NCBI RefSeq assembly: GCF_017916325.1
Contig: NC_090167.1
Span: forward strand, 10,001-37,500
DNA length: 27,500 nucleotides
Reading direction: 5' to 3'
DNA from: Leishmania martiniquensis
Taxonomy: Eukaryota > Euglenozoa > Kinetoplastea > Trypanosomatida > Trypanosomatidae
The position numbers were made by a program, and so were the translations under genes. The notes under the pieces are model-generated. The model worked only from the letters and a program-made list of their open reading frames with translations, searched no databases and was not told where the DNA came from. This document shows positions 18,148 through 26,334 of the stretch, piece by piece (within the stretch, counting starts at the first letter, position 1; every line of letters starts with the position of its first letter).

Positions 18148-19353
18148 CTACACTGTGGTCAAGGGGAGCTCTGTGCCACTGTAGGTGGGTGGCAGCAGTG
18201 ACACGAGGCACCGCGAGAGTGCCGCTGCGGGCACAGGTGGTGCTACCACATCGTCGACTTCTCCCGTTACCTCTACGATACTACGCAGCGATGCCAGTTC
18301 ATAGAGGGTCAGCTGCATGTGCGCCTCACGCACTTCCTCACGGCGAAGCGTCGCCCGACACAAGCGCACGGCTTTCTCCGCGTAAGCTTCACAAGACTGG
18401 AGCTGCGCTGCAAGTGAGCTCGCGCTCGCGCCTCCTACTGACGCTGATGTTCTAGGGAGCTTGAGGGGGGGCTCGTCACCTACGTCAGCGGGTCGTCGAC
18501 GCTCCACTACCGGGACATACCAATCCCGCTGCTTGAACGGCAAAGGGCAGTCCCGTAGCACCGCGGGGTGGCAGAGTGCCAGCTCGTTGTCTTCGCGTAT
18601 GGTGACACGCAAGTCGGGAATGCCTGGTATTAGTCCGCCCATTCCGCTGCGACGCAGCAACCAGTAGGCATGCAACTCTTCCAGCACCTCCTCGCCTACG
18701 TCTTTTTCGCAGAGAAAAGGTCGTGCGTATAGCAGAAGGCGTTCCAGCGGTACCTCTGGGTGCCTGTGGGCGGCCAGTTCTAGAGCTGTGAAGGTATCCT
18801 CCAGCACAGTAGTGCTCAGGTTCGACATTACAGGCATATAGCTACCCGCGCCACCAGTTTTGCCCCGCACAACAGACACAACGCCATCGTCCCTTCGAAT
18901 GGCCAACACAGGCCGCCGGGAGAGCCATGCATGATCAAATTTGTCTGCAATGTAGCGGATCGCAACCGGATCGCGACGGTCAAAGCTCGATGTGTAGAGG
19001 CTTTGGGAGCCGAGCACGAACGTGTCCACACCAATCAGTGAAGACTCCCACTCATCACGCTGGCGTATTCGAGGGCGCACGATAGACGGCGCCGCGGCGG
19101 GGTTCGAGGCGTTCAGAGGGGAGCATGGCACCGATGGGGAAATAGCTTGGGCTGCGGAGGGATTTGAAAACGGGGAACGTGGCCGCAGCGGTGATGTCGG
19201 GAACTTCAGCACCGATGCCGTACCAGGCGAAAAGCCCTCGAGGCTAACCTGGTGGAGCACCAGCTCCTGACTCGGGAGCAGCTTCGGATGGTTCATCAAA
19301 AAGCAGTTGAGGCTGACTGAAGAGAAGACAGCGGGCGTGCTGATGCACTGCAT
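18148..19353 (-). CDS. Enhancer-of-polycomb (EPL1)-like protein, probable NuA4-type subunit
   Basis: 401 aa from ATG 19351-19353; an in-frame ATG at 19296 (codon 20) is an alternative, because a strong pyrimidine tract runs up to an AG immediately after the first ATG. The first 95 residues are Ser/Pro/Ala-rich. The middle shows features that match the EPcA-type domain of Epl1, Jade and BRPF proteins in order: IRYIADKFDHAWL (132-144; compare YDLDxxDxxWL), VLEDTFTALE (183-192; compare SExxFExxID) and LHAYWLLRRSGMGGLIP (227-243; compare VYxYWxxKR...LIP). Epl1 scaffolds the catalytic core of NuA4-type histone acetyltransferase complexes in the nucleus. The C-terminal part has a helical stretch (310-360) and no PHD finger. 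The assignment is a motif-by-eye inference; if wrong, it is a conserved hypothetical protein. Confidence 0.6.
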   Translation of the reverse strand: MQCISTPAVFSSVSLNCFLMNHPKLLPSQELVLHQVSLEGFSPGTASVLKFPTSPLRPRSPFSNPSAAQAISPSVPCSPLNASNPAAAPSIVRPRIRQRDEWESSLIGVDTFVLGSQSLYTSSFDRRDPVAIRYIADKFDHAWLSRRPVLAIRRDDGVVSVVRGKTGGAGSYMPVMSNLSTTVLEDTFTALELAAHRHPEVPLERLLLYARPFLCEKDVGEEVLEELHAYWLLRRSGMGGLIPGIPDLRVTIREDNELALCHPAVLRDCPLPFKQRDWYVPVVERRRPADVGDEPPLKLPRTSASVGGASASSLAAQLQSCEAYAEKAVRLCRATLRREEVREAHMQLTLYELASLRSIVEVTGEVDDVVAPPVPAAALSRCLVSLLPPTYSGTELPLTTV

Positions 19354-20174
19354 ATGCAGCCGAGGAAGGGGAAGAAAGGGGGCTGCAAAAGAAGTGCGTG
19401 GAGAAACGAGGATAACAGTCCAAAGCTGGCAGCCAATGTGTCATCTTTATCGCGGCTCCAAAGGCCGTATCCTCATGGGCCTGTAGAACGCGAACGCCCA
19501 CGGTGCGCAAGCAAGCACCCAGCAGTCGGCAATGCTGCCCCGCGACATGCCGTAACGCAGCCGTCATGGCATCGTACTACAGCGTGGCAGTGAGCGTCTT
19601 ACCTCATCTTCTTTTTCCAGGACTCGATTCTGTCGAACGCCAACAGGGTGCGGTCAATGAACCGCAGCGAGGGGGAGGGACGTGAAGACAGCCGCGCCAC
19701 CGTCCTGGGAATGCACCTCCAGAGTCATGACCAACAATCGAGAGAGCGGGCTACAGTGCTAACATGCACAGAGGCGAAAGCTGGCGAGGAAGTAGGTGAA
19801 ACCACACAGATGCCAGAAAGCTTTTCACGGTGCGACCTCCCTTCACTTGGGTCAGCCGCGCTCGTGGCGGGAGGGAAAGGAAAGAGTATTGGCACGCCAG
19901 CCCTTTATACCTCATAGCTCATACATACCAAGGGACTCAGAGAGTGGCTCGTGCGAAAGAAAAAGGCGCGAATAGAAGTTTTTTTGGCCCCACCTACCAC
20001 CTATCGCCCCATGCACACACACACACACACGTTTGCTTCGCCACGCTACCGGCAGTGTCCGTGCATCGCTCAGAGCAAGCTAGATGAGTGCTTCTCTCCA
20101 CGATCACAGCGCTCGCCACGATTTCGCGCGCGAAGATCAAAGAGGCAGAAGTGCACTGGCCTATGCGCCACCGA
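19354..20174. other. Intergenic region between syntaxin-5-like and EPL-like genes
   Basis: This 821-bp gap is probably the syntaxin 3'UTR plus the short EPL-like 5'UTR. A (CA)n run of about 17 nt is at 20014-20030. No credible coding or RNA gene is seen. Confidence 0.45.
19383..19410 (-). promoter_or_regulatory. Predicted trans-splice acceptor of EPL-like gene
   Basis: On the minus strand ccacgcacttcttttgcAG puts the AG at 19383-19384 and gives a 5'UTR of about 29 nt before the ATG at 19353. A second tract (ccccctttcttccccttcct) right after it ends at an AG just inside the frame. Use of that site would force initiation at 19296. Confidence 0.4.
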
Positions 20175-21098
20175 CTACCGCACCACAAAAACACCGAACA
20201 GCATAAGGAAAAAAAAGAGCATCGCAAACACCTTCAGAATGAGCCCGCGGTTGGAGCTGAGGTTGGTCAAGTATCGCATCAGTTCATTGCTTCCAGCGTT
20301 GACGTGACGCACAGCATTGTCGACGTCAGTGTCGATGCGAAGCACTACCTCCTCCTGCTCCTGAACCAGACGCGTGAAATCGTTAAAGAGCTCACCAACT
20401 TCCTGCACGGCCGCCTCGATCTCTTGCACGGCATCTGCTCGCTGCTGGTAGTACAGTGTGTTTCGTGTCCCGGAGAGCAGCAGCTGCTGCTGCTGATGCT
20501 GCTCTTGGTCCTGAAAGAGCGCACTCTCAAATGTTTGCGGTCGATCTGCCGTAGTAAACATGTGACGCCGGTTCGCCTTATCCTTAAGGCTCCTGGATTG
20601 CTGCTGGAGGGTGGTACGGAACTTCTGGCCAGTGCGCGCCAGCCGACTGCGCAGCGTCTCGACAACGGTGTCGCTGTGCCTCTCTGAAGTGCGGAGATGA
20701 TCAGAAGAGCCCCCGAACATACCACGAGCATCGCCTTTGGTCGGAACGCTTCCTTTCTGCGACTCGACGGCGCGCCGCTTCAGCTGTTCCAGCGTTTCTG
20801 CATCGCTGTGAAGGCGTTGCAGCGAGCTTTTCACCATCTGCGCCAGCTCACTCACCTCAGCCGTCTGGTCGTCGAAGACGCTCTGACGATTTGCCAGCTG
20901 CGCCAGGCGCATAATGTATTCCGAAACGGTAGCTATGTTGTTGGAGAACTCCTTGGCAAATCGGTTGAACGTTTGAACATCACTGCTGCTATGCAAACCG
21001 GTGGACACGACCGCGCCAGTCTTTGGTGGTCGGCGGCTCTGCCGCTGCCTTGAAAAAAGTTCATAGAGCTCGCTGGACCGATCGCGCTCGACGACCAT
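20175..21098 (-). CDS. Qa-SNARE, syntaxin 5 (Sed5)-like
   Basis: 307 aa from the first ATG (21096-21098); the frame upstream runs through a (GT)n repeat with no ATG, so the longer version is rejected. The N-terminus MVVERDRSSELYELF matches the syntaxin 5/Sed5 N-peptide (DRTxEF) that binds the SM protein Sly1. A helical region (residues 40-110) fits the Habc domain. The SNARE motif spans about 219-279 (AVQEIEAAVQEVGELF, then FTRLVQEQEEVVLRID), with the zero-layer Gln at about 248. A C-terminal membrane anchor covers about 285-305 (GLILKVFAMLFFFLMLFGVF). A Gln-rich stretch lies at about 196-207. It should function as the Golgi t-SNARE in ER-Golgi and intra-Golgi fusion. The combination of N-peptide, SNARE core and tail anchor makes the identification strong. 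Confidence 0.92.
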   Translation of the reverse strand: MVVERDRSSELYELFSRQRQSRRPPKTGAVVSTGLHSSSDVQTFNRFAKEFSNNIATVSEYIMRLAQLANRQSVFDDQTAEVSELAQMVKSSLQRLHSDAETLEQLKRRAVESQKGSVPTKGDARGMFGGSSDHLRTSERHSDTVVETLRSRLARTGQKFRTTLQQQSRSLKDKANRRHMFTTADRPQTFESALFQDQEQHQQQQLLLSGTRNTLYYQQRADAVQEIEAAVQEVGELFNDFTRLVQEQEEVVLRIDTDVDNAVRHVNAGSNELMRYLTNLSSNRGLILKVFAMLFFFLMLFGVFVVR

Positions 21099-22038
21099 GG
21101 TTGCGACAAAGACACCGTCGCAAGATCGATCGAAGTAGTCACGGTACACACACACACACACGTTGTTCGGGAAAGGAAAGTAGGGGGAGAACAGAGAGAG
21201 TAGCGCTGCTTTAAGCGCCTGTCCTTCTCTCTTTCAGCAACAAGTAGGGGTGCCTAATATGTGCACTTTGATGCTAGTCAGCGCGTATTGAGCCGATGAG
21301 GTCGTATGTGAGCGAATATGCGGACGTATATGTGACTGTCTTATTCGATCAGAGGCCGGCAGAGGGTGCGGAGGGCAGCATCCGATAGCCGGAAGAGCAA
21401 AAGAGAGCGGAGAAAAGTGGGAACGAGTCGGAGGCGAAGCAGAGGTGGCAGAAGACTGCAGCGCGTACAAAAAGCCACGATATCCGTGGTGGAGATGCGT
21501 GGAGGTTAGGCAGCGGATTCACTTTTTCTCTCCGTGCGGCTTCCTGTCTCGCCCTCTCCTTCACACCCTCCGTGCTTCTCTTCAACTTCTCGCCACACCA
21601 GGCGTAACCTATTGGAAGAGGTGCAGCTGATATGGGGCCTCGAGTTGACGGCGAGTGAAAGACGGTGGGTCAAAAAAGAGGGGTCTGCGTGCTATACCCG
21701 TTGGACTTCCGCCACTCGCTCTTCTGCCCCTGGCGATATGCTTCGCGCAGACGAGAAGGGCGGCGAGATAGCGGAAAGTTGGTAGCGCAGCAAATGCCTG
21801 CGAGCGGGCGGGGTGTGCTCAAAGCCTTTGCTAAATGGAAGTAGACCATACACGCATGGCTGAACGCGCAAAACCTCCTCTCCTGTTAGATCTATGGAAA
21901 ACTGAACTCGTTACACCCGCCCCGCAACCCCTCGGTTCACCCCGTCTCTCCTCCGTTTGCTGCGCTCACTGCCATATCGACCCTGATGAGTTCCAGCGCT
22001 CGAAGAAGACACGTGACGGTGGTGGTGAGTGCAGTGGA
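21099..22038. other. Intergenic region between NMT and syntaxin-5-like gene
   Basis: This probably holds the NMT 3'UTR and the syntaxin 5'UTR. A (CA)n run at 21146-21160 is (GT)n in the transcript and would lie in the 5'UTR. The strongest pyrimidine tract (minus strand of 21165-21205) has no AG between it and the ATG, so the splice site is probably further upstream. No other gene was recognised. Confidence 0.45.
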
Positions 22039-23304
22039 CTACAGCATCACGAGAGCAACCTGCGACGGCTTGATCTTCGGATACGCCCAGTTGTAGAAGT
22101 AGTAGCGAAGGTAGCCGTCGCCGGCGCCGAATTTAAGTGTCTCGATGAACGACCGGTTGTCAAGGATCTCCACCATGTTGCACACATCGAAGCTGCGTGA
22201 ACGCGCCACGATAAGGAGGTCGAGAATAAGCTGATGCAGAGGCATACTCGTCGCGGCGTAGTAATGGACGTACGCTGCGTTCAGCATGTTGTAAGTGCTG
22301 TTACCAATCACTGTGGAGGGAATGCGGTAAAACGAAAAAAAATCCGTCACTTTCTTATCGCTCTCCACCACGTAGGTGAAGACGACCCCGTCGCGGGGAA
22401 GAAGGTAATGGCCGATTTCCGCCTCGCTAAAGATGGGACTCACATCAAACTTGTCCAAGTAGTTCATGAGTATCTCCCGCACCTGCGGGACATCAGACGG
22501 CTTCATTTCACGAAGACCAGCGTTCTTCGGCGCGCTCGGCAACTGGTAGTTGCGTTTCAGCATCGCCATAGGGTTCTGAAACTTTTGGTACTGAGCCGGA
22601 ATGCTGCTGAAGCGTATCTCCACCAGTTTCTCGGGATTCAGGCTGCGATGAAAGTACTGCCCAGACGCGTACGGTGTGGGCAGCAACACTCCTGCTGTGT
22701 AGACTGCCTGCCACACACCTTTGCGGTTCACACGGCGTGTCACCTCTTTGATCAAAATCGGCGCAAGCCTCTTTTCCCTAAGCTGTTTGTGGACGCACAG
22801 AAAGTTGATTTCGCATATATGGCGCGGGGCATTGTACTTGGAAGCCTCCTCCCCCTGGCCTCTCTCCTGAGCCTTCAGCTGGGTGTTCCTCGGCGTGCCC
22901 ATGCGCAATGTGATGGGAACACCGGCGATGAAGGCGAGCAGCTTCTTGTCTGCCTTCCGCCGAACAGCGACGTGCCAGTCCGGAATGTAGTTTGGTGGGC
23001 ACAGTGCCCACTGGAGAAACTCCTCGGAGTAGTTGAAACGGAACATGCTGTCATCATCCTCGACGTAATTATCGCGGAGCAGCTCGTAAATGGCATGAAT
23101 GTCGTCGGCCACCTCCATGTTGGGCGTCCACCACTCGAATGTGCTCGCAATCGGGTACGGCTGCTCTGGAATCTCAGCAATCATCTTTGGCTCGTCCATC
23201 GGGCCGGCAAAGACGATCGTCTCCGTCTCATCCTCCGTCTGAGGTACGGGTTGCGTACTCCAGAACGCGTGCCCGCATTCGGAGTGCGGTGGGGCGCGAG
23301 ACAT
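22039..23304 (-). CDS. NMT: Glycylpeptide N-tetradecanoyltransferase (N-myristoyltransferase)
   Basis: 421 aa, ATG at 23302-23304. It transfers myristate from myristoyl-CoA to the N-terminal glycine of target proteins in the cytosol. Diagnostic blocks are present: STFEWWTPNM near 54-63, EINFLCVHKQLREKRLAP (family signature 1, acyl-CoA binding), YTAGVLLPTPYASGQYFHRS, and KFGAGDGYLRYY (family signature 2). The protein ends in VALVML; the terminal Leu carboxylate acts as the catalytic base in this family. The sequence is very close to the L. major enzyme as I remember it, including the 421-residue length, which is the best taxonomic pointer in this window. NMT is single-copy and essential in kinetoplastids and a studied drug target. 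The gene appears intact, with no internal repeats or frameshifts. Confidence 0.98.
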   Translation of the reverse strand: MSRAPPHSECGHAFWSTQPVPQTEDETETIVFAGPMDEPKMIAEIPEQPYPIASTFEWWTPNMEVADDIHAIYELLRDNYVEDDDSMFRFNYSEEFLQWALCPPNYIPDWHVAVRRKADKKLLAFIAGVPITLRMGTPRNTQLKAQERGQGEEASKYNAPRHICEINFLCVHKQLREKRLAPILIKEVTRRVNRKGVWQAVYTAGVLLPTPYASGQYFHRSLNPEKLVEIRFSSIPAQYQKFQNPMAMLKRNYQLPSAPKNAGLREMKPSDVPQVREILMNYLDKFDVSPIFSEAEIGHYLLPRDGVVFTYVVESDKKVTDFFSFYRIPSTVIGNSTYNMLNAAYVHYYAATSMPLHQLILDLLIVARSRSFDVCNMVEILDNRSFIETLKFGAGDGYLRYYFYNWAYPKIKPSQVALVML

Positions 23305-24112
23305 GGCGGTATCCGCGAGCGCGCGAGTTGCCCTGCGGTTTCCGCTACGTCAGCAGAAGTCAATAAATTCTCCAAAAGAAGGCTAAAATGCAGCTGCGTA
23401 GCCTCCGCTTACAGAGGACTGCACGTCGGCTAAAGTGACAGCTGAGGTGCAGAAGGGAGGTAATACGGCGTGCGCAAAAAGGCGAGAAATAGGATAGGAC
23501 AAAGAAAAAACTCAACCTGTGTGAGCGGCGATGGTGGGGGAGAAGAATTCAGGCAAAATGGCACACAATCCAACACGACAGCGAGCAGAAACCAAAACGC
23601 ACTCAATCACGCGCACCCCTCAATACAAATACAGGTGGATATACGCTACCTCTGCGTGAAGCAACTGAGCAACGAGGAGAACGAGGAAGAGGAGGAGTCT
23701 CTTGAGCGCCCGGAGAATGTGGGTTGAATCTAAACCGCACTTCTCTCGAACATGACCCTTTTACCATCTGAGGGACTCATCAGCGAGCGAAGCAGGAGAT
23801 TCTCACACCTGACGAAAGCCCCCAAAAAGGACTTGAACATGTTCAGCGTCAGCGAAGCAGTTCAGTAAAAGAGAAAGAAGAATGTGACTGATAAAGCGTG
23901 ACTCACCTTCCTGTGAGCGCTACAATAGCCGAATACGTGAGCAGAGCAGAAGTCGAGGTGCGCGCCTCACTTCGCTGGCGATGCTCCTCTTGATGCCAAT
24001 GGCCCCTTCAATAATTTTCTCTTTTTTCGCCTTCATCAACGCTTCGAGGAACCACGAGGCCGACAACGATCTCTAACATAGCCCAGTCACCCACCGTCAC
24101 CGCAGAAAACTC
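23305..24112. other. Region between NMT and repeat copy 2, with coding-like scraps
   Basis: This should include the NMT 5'UTR, although no clean polypyrimidine-AG is seen close to the start. On the minus strand next to the repeat, short frames read like broken protein: VTVGDWAMLEIVVGLVV ends at a stop, and an overlapping frame gives SWFLEALMKAKKEKIIEG and continues to a stop at 23920-23922. These could be one decayed coding sequence with a frameshift, but I cannot identify it. Confidence 0.3.
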
Positions 24113-24587
24113 GACTCCGCCCTCTCACAGGCCCACCCCGCGTGGGTGCGAGACAATCGCAGACAGGCAGGACGGCACTGCGGCGCCCCCGTCATGGCGG
24201 CAGGGGCCCCGCCTCGCAGGCCGCCCCGGCCGCATCAGTGCCGGCCGCCACGTCGTGCCATTACCTCGGCGATGGCTTCCTCGGGCTCCCTGCCACCAGT
24301 GGGCAGAGCGAGGGCCGTGTGCGATGCGGTCGACTCACCGAGACACTTTGCACATCACATGGACGGCACAAGCGCGTTCGCTGTCGCCGGTCCCTGCGAC
24401 ACCTCTCCGCCCAGGCCTTGGCCACCGGCAACCGCCGCCAGATATATTGCGCCCACCTCCCCACGCCGCCGCCACCACCAGAGGTGGCTCGGCATAGGCA
24501 GGGGAGGGCGGCAGGGGCTGCTTGGCGCCATCGCATGGAGTGAGGCGCGAGAGCCCCCCGGGGAGCCACGAGCTGACGTGTTCGAGG
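24113..24587 (+). repeat. 475-bp dispersed direct repeat, copy 2
   Basis: Same length and, by eye, identical to 11869-12343, in the same orientation, with starts 12244 bp apart. The boundaries are sharp: left flank cgcagaaaactc, right flank tcactaaagtcatc, neither shared with copy 1 except a few bases (ctc) next to the left edge. It lies between the 304-aa gene and NMT, so in transcripts it would fall in a 3'UTR or be intergenic. No terminal inverted repeat, A-tail or clear target-site duplication was found. Near-identity points to recent copying or gene conversion, unlike typical degenerate SIDERs. Confidence 0.9.
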
Positions 24588-25014
24588 TCACTAAAGTCAT
24601 CAGATGTACAGCTGAAAAGATATCTCAATTGCATGTCGAATCGGCGTGCGTCCGCTTTCGTCCTGCATGATAGAGGTACATCGGAAAGGCCTGTCAAGCA
24701 GTTATGTAAGAGGTTAACGCAAAGGGGGCCGTGACTGAGCATGGCCATGGGGAGAGGAGAGGAGGGCCAATCAAAAGGGGAATAGAGGCGGCGGAAAATG
24801 GCATTAAAGATGGATACCAGCGCTCACTCAGGGTGGGCGCTGGCGGGCAGCGGCGGCGCATGGAAGGAACGTCATGAGCGGCGTTGCCGGTGACCCTAGA
24901 CGGCGCTCACAAGCAGTTGCGCTTCTCCTTCTGTGCGTCGGGTGTGAATAGAAGGGCAACGCAGTGGGGGCTCGAGTTGTCGAGGCGTATTCCGCGCCTT
25001 TTTCTCATCCCTTA
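24588..25014. other. Region right of repeat copy 2; no firm gene
   Basis: On the minus strand, a frame entering the repeat from this side reads LSDVPLSCRTKADARRFD then LRYLFSCTSDDFSD, with AT-leaning third positions. It looks like a coding fragment but has no recognised family. The rest is unremarkable; 24990-25035 is pyrimidine-rich on the + strand, opposite to the usual asymmetry here. Confidence 0.3.
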
Positions 25015-25370
25015 TCATTTCGCCCCCTCTCTGAGATAGTGTGGGCAGTAGTGTTGGCGGCACAAATGCGCTCGCAGCTTTTCTTCTTTTTTCCCTTGCG
25101 CTTGTTTTCGTGTACGCTCTCTTTTCGCTGAAAGCTGCGTGCATACGACTCTGCTCATCTGCTTACCGAGTCCCTTGGTCTCTGAGATGAAGTTGGTAAG
25201 CTGAGCCGAGAGAATCCTTGGCAAGGCCGGCTGCGTCATTGATGGGGTCGACTCTGTGACGGCAGCCCGCATCCTTCTCCACTGTCTCACCCTCACATCT
25301 CAGCACCGGCGCCTCCGCCCACCTTGACTCCATTTGAAGAGGCAATACGTTCGACAAAGAAGCGGCGCAT
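25015..25370 (-). pseudogene. Possible small gene split by a frameshift
   Basis: On the minus strand the ATG at 25370 starts MRRFFVERIASSNGVKVGG, which stops after 25 codons. A frame shifted by one or two bases then continues (VRQWRRMRAA, then MTQPALPRILSAQLTNFI and ETKGLGKQMSR) to a stop at 25015. This second frame has more GC-rich third positions than the alternatives. The MRRFF start would suit a mitochondrial presequence. A pyrimidine tract and AG (minus strand of 25374-25410) lie just upstream. Against it, the gap to the stop of the preceding gene is only about 50 bp, unusually tight for separate trans-splicing and polyadenylation. It could equally be 3'UTR. No family was recognised. Confidence 0.25.
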
Positions 25371-25419
25371 TGACTTGAAGATAAACGTGGAGAGAGAGAA
25401 ACAAATGTGATGAGCACTA

Positions 25420-26334
25420 TTAGTTGGCAAGCTGCGGCATATCTGGCATGTCCATGAGATCTTGAAATGCGCGCGCGCACACCAGACCGCCAAGCCAGAA
25501 CTTGCAGAAGCGGCGGCGTCGTGCCTCGGCCTCCGATACCCACCATACCTCCCACCCTTCAGGAATACTTTTAACAGTGCTGTGGTTCTCCTTCAGAACT
25601 ACCACCGACCTGGCAGTGGCCACCGCTGCCTTGAGGCGCTGCTGCAGGTTGGCGCACGCCACATCCTCCTGTATAGGACGGTCGAAAAGGTGTGACTTTG
25701 CTCCGAAGAAATCGCGGTTGATGCTCTGCAGCTCAGCACTGAGCACGCACTCGCTCTTCTCAGTGTCACCGGCGCCAAACGCTCCGTGGGCAGTGCGAGT
25801 GCTCGTGAGCTGCATCACATTAAATCGAACGTCCCTGTCGTCCACGGCACGCACCATAGCGGCAGCTTCAGGCGCCGCAACCACTGAAGCGGCGCCGGTT
25901 GCAGCTGAAGGCGAAGGCGCTGCCAGCTGCGCAGCGGATGCCACCGCTGGACTCACAGCTGCGAGCTTGGCTGTGGGGTGGAGAGGAACAACAATACGCT
26001 GCAGATCGTTTTTGTTCCACTTTGGCATGTGCACGGTAGCGAAAAGGCCACGGCGGATCAAAAGCTGCTTTCGGCGGTAGCGTGAAACGTGCGCGTGGCG
26101 GAACCGCACAAGTGACGGGTAAGCCCCCCAAAAAGCAAGCATGAGAAACATGACGCCAGAGGAGTACAAGTAGGTGTTGTACACGAATGCAGCCTGCTGC
26201 AGAAGCGGATCCAAGAATGCCTGAAACGGATTTTGGCTATCTTGTATGATTCGCTCCATCAGCTTCATGTCGTGTTCTTGCTCCTCATGATCGGTCTTCG
26301 TGCGCACGCTGATGGTGTCGGAAGTGCGTCTCAT
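25420..26334 (-). CDS. Single-pass membrane protein, unknown function
   Basis: 304 aa from the first ATG (26332-26334). The frame extends upstream only to a TTG, so the longer version is rejected. Residues 1-50 are charged and then amphipathic (MERIIQDSQNPFQAFLDPLL). A hydrophobic segment spans about 55-75 (LYSSGVMFLMLAFWGAYPSL). It is followed by a strongly basic stretch (RFRHAHVSRYRRKQLLIRRG), which by the positive-inside rule suggests the C-terminal part faces the cytosol or matrix. An Ala/Ser/Pro/Val linker runs from about 122 to 160, then a soluble C-terminal domain rich in charged residues (about 165-304) ending in DMPDMPQLAN. I recognise no family. An upstream ATG followed by a stop three codons later lies about 20 nt before the start and could act as a mini uORF. 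Confidence 0.75.
   Translation of the reverse strand: MRRTSDTISVRTKTDHEEQEHDMKLMERIIQDSQNPFQAFLDPLLQQAAFVYNTYLYSSGVMFLMLAFWGAYPSLVRFRHAHVSRYRRKQLLIRRGLFATVHMPKWNKNDLQRIVVPLHPTAKLAAVSPAVASAAQLAAPSPSAATGAASVVAAPEAAAMVRAVDDRDVRFNVMQLTSTRTAHGAFGAGDTEKSECVLSAELQSINRDFFGAKSHLFDRPIQEDVACANLQQRLKAAVATARSVVVLKENHSTVKSIPEGWEVWWVSEAEARRRRFCKFWLGGLVCARAFQDLMDMPDMPQLAN

Noticed and set aside
21099..21161. N-terminal extension of the syntaxin-5-like protein
   Set aside because: It would start at GTG inside a (GT)n repeat; the ATG at 21098 begins the conserved N-peptide.
22234..23433. 399-codon + strand reading frame opposite NMT
   Set aside because: It is the antisense shadow of a clear NMT gene; it has no domain and the wrong strand for this transcription unit.
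25081..25135. Polypyrimidine tract plus AG on the + strand, as if for a + strand gene
   Set aside because: No credible + strand gene follows, and every supported gene is on the minus strand.
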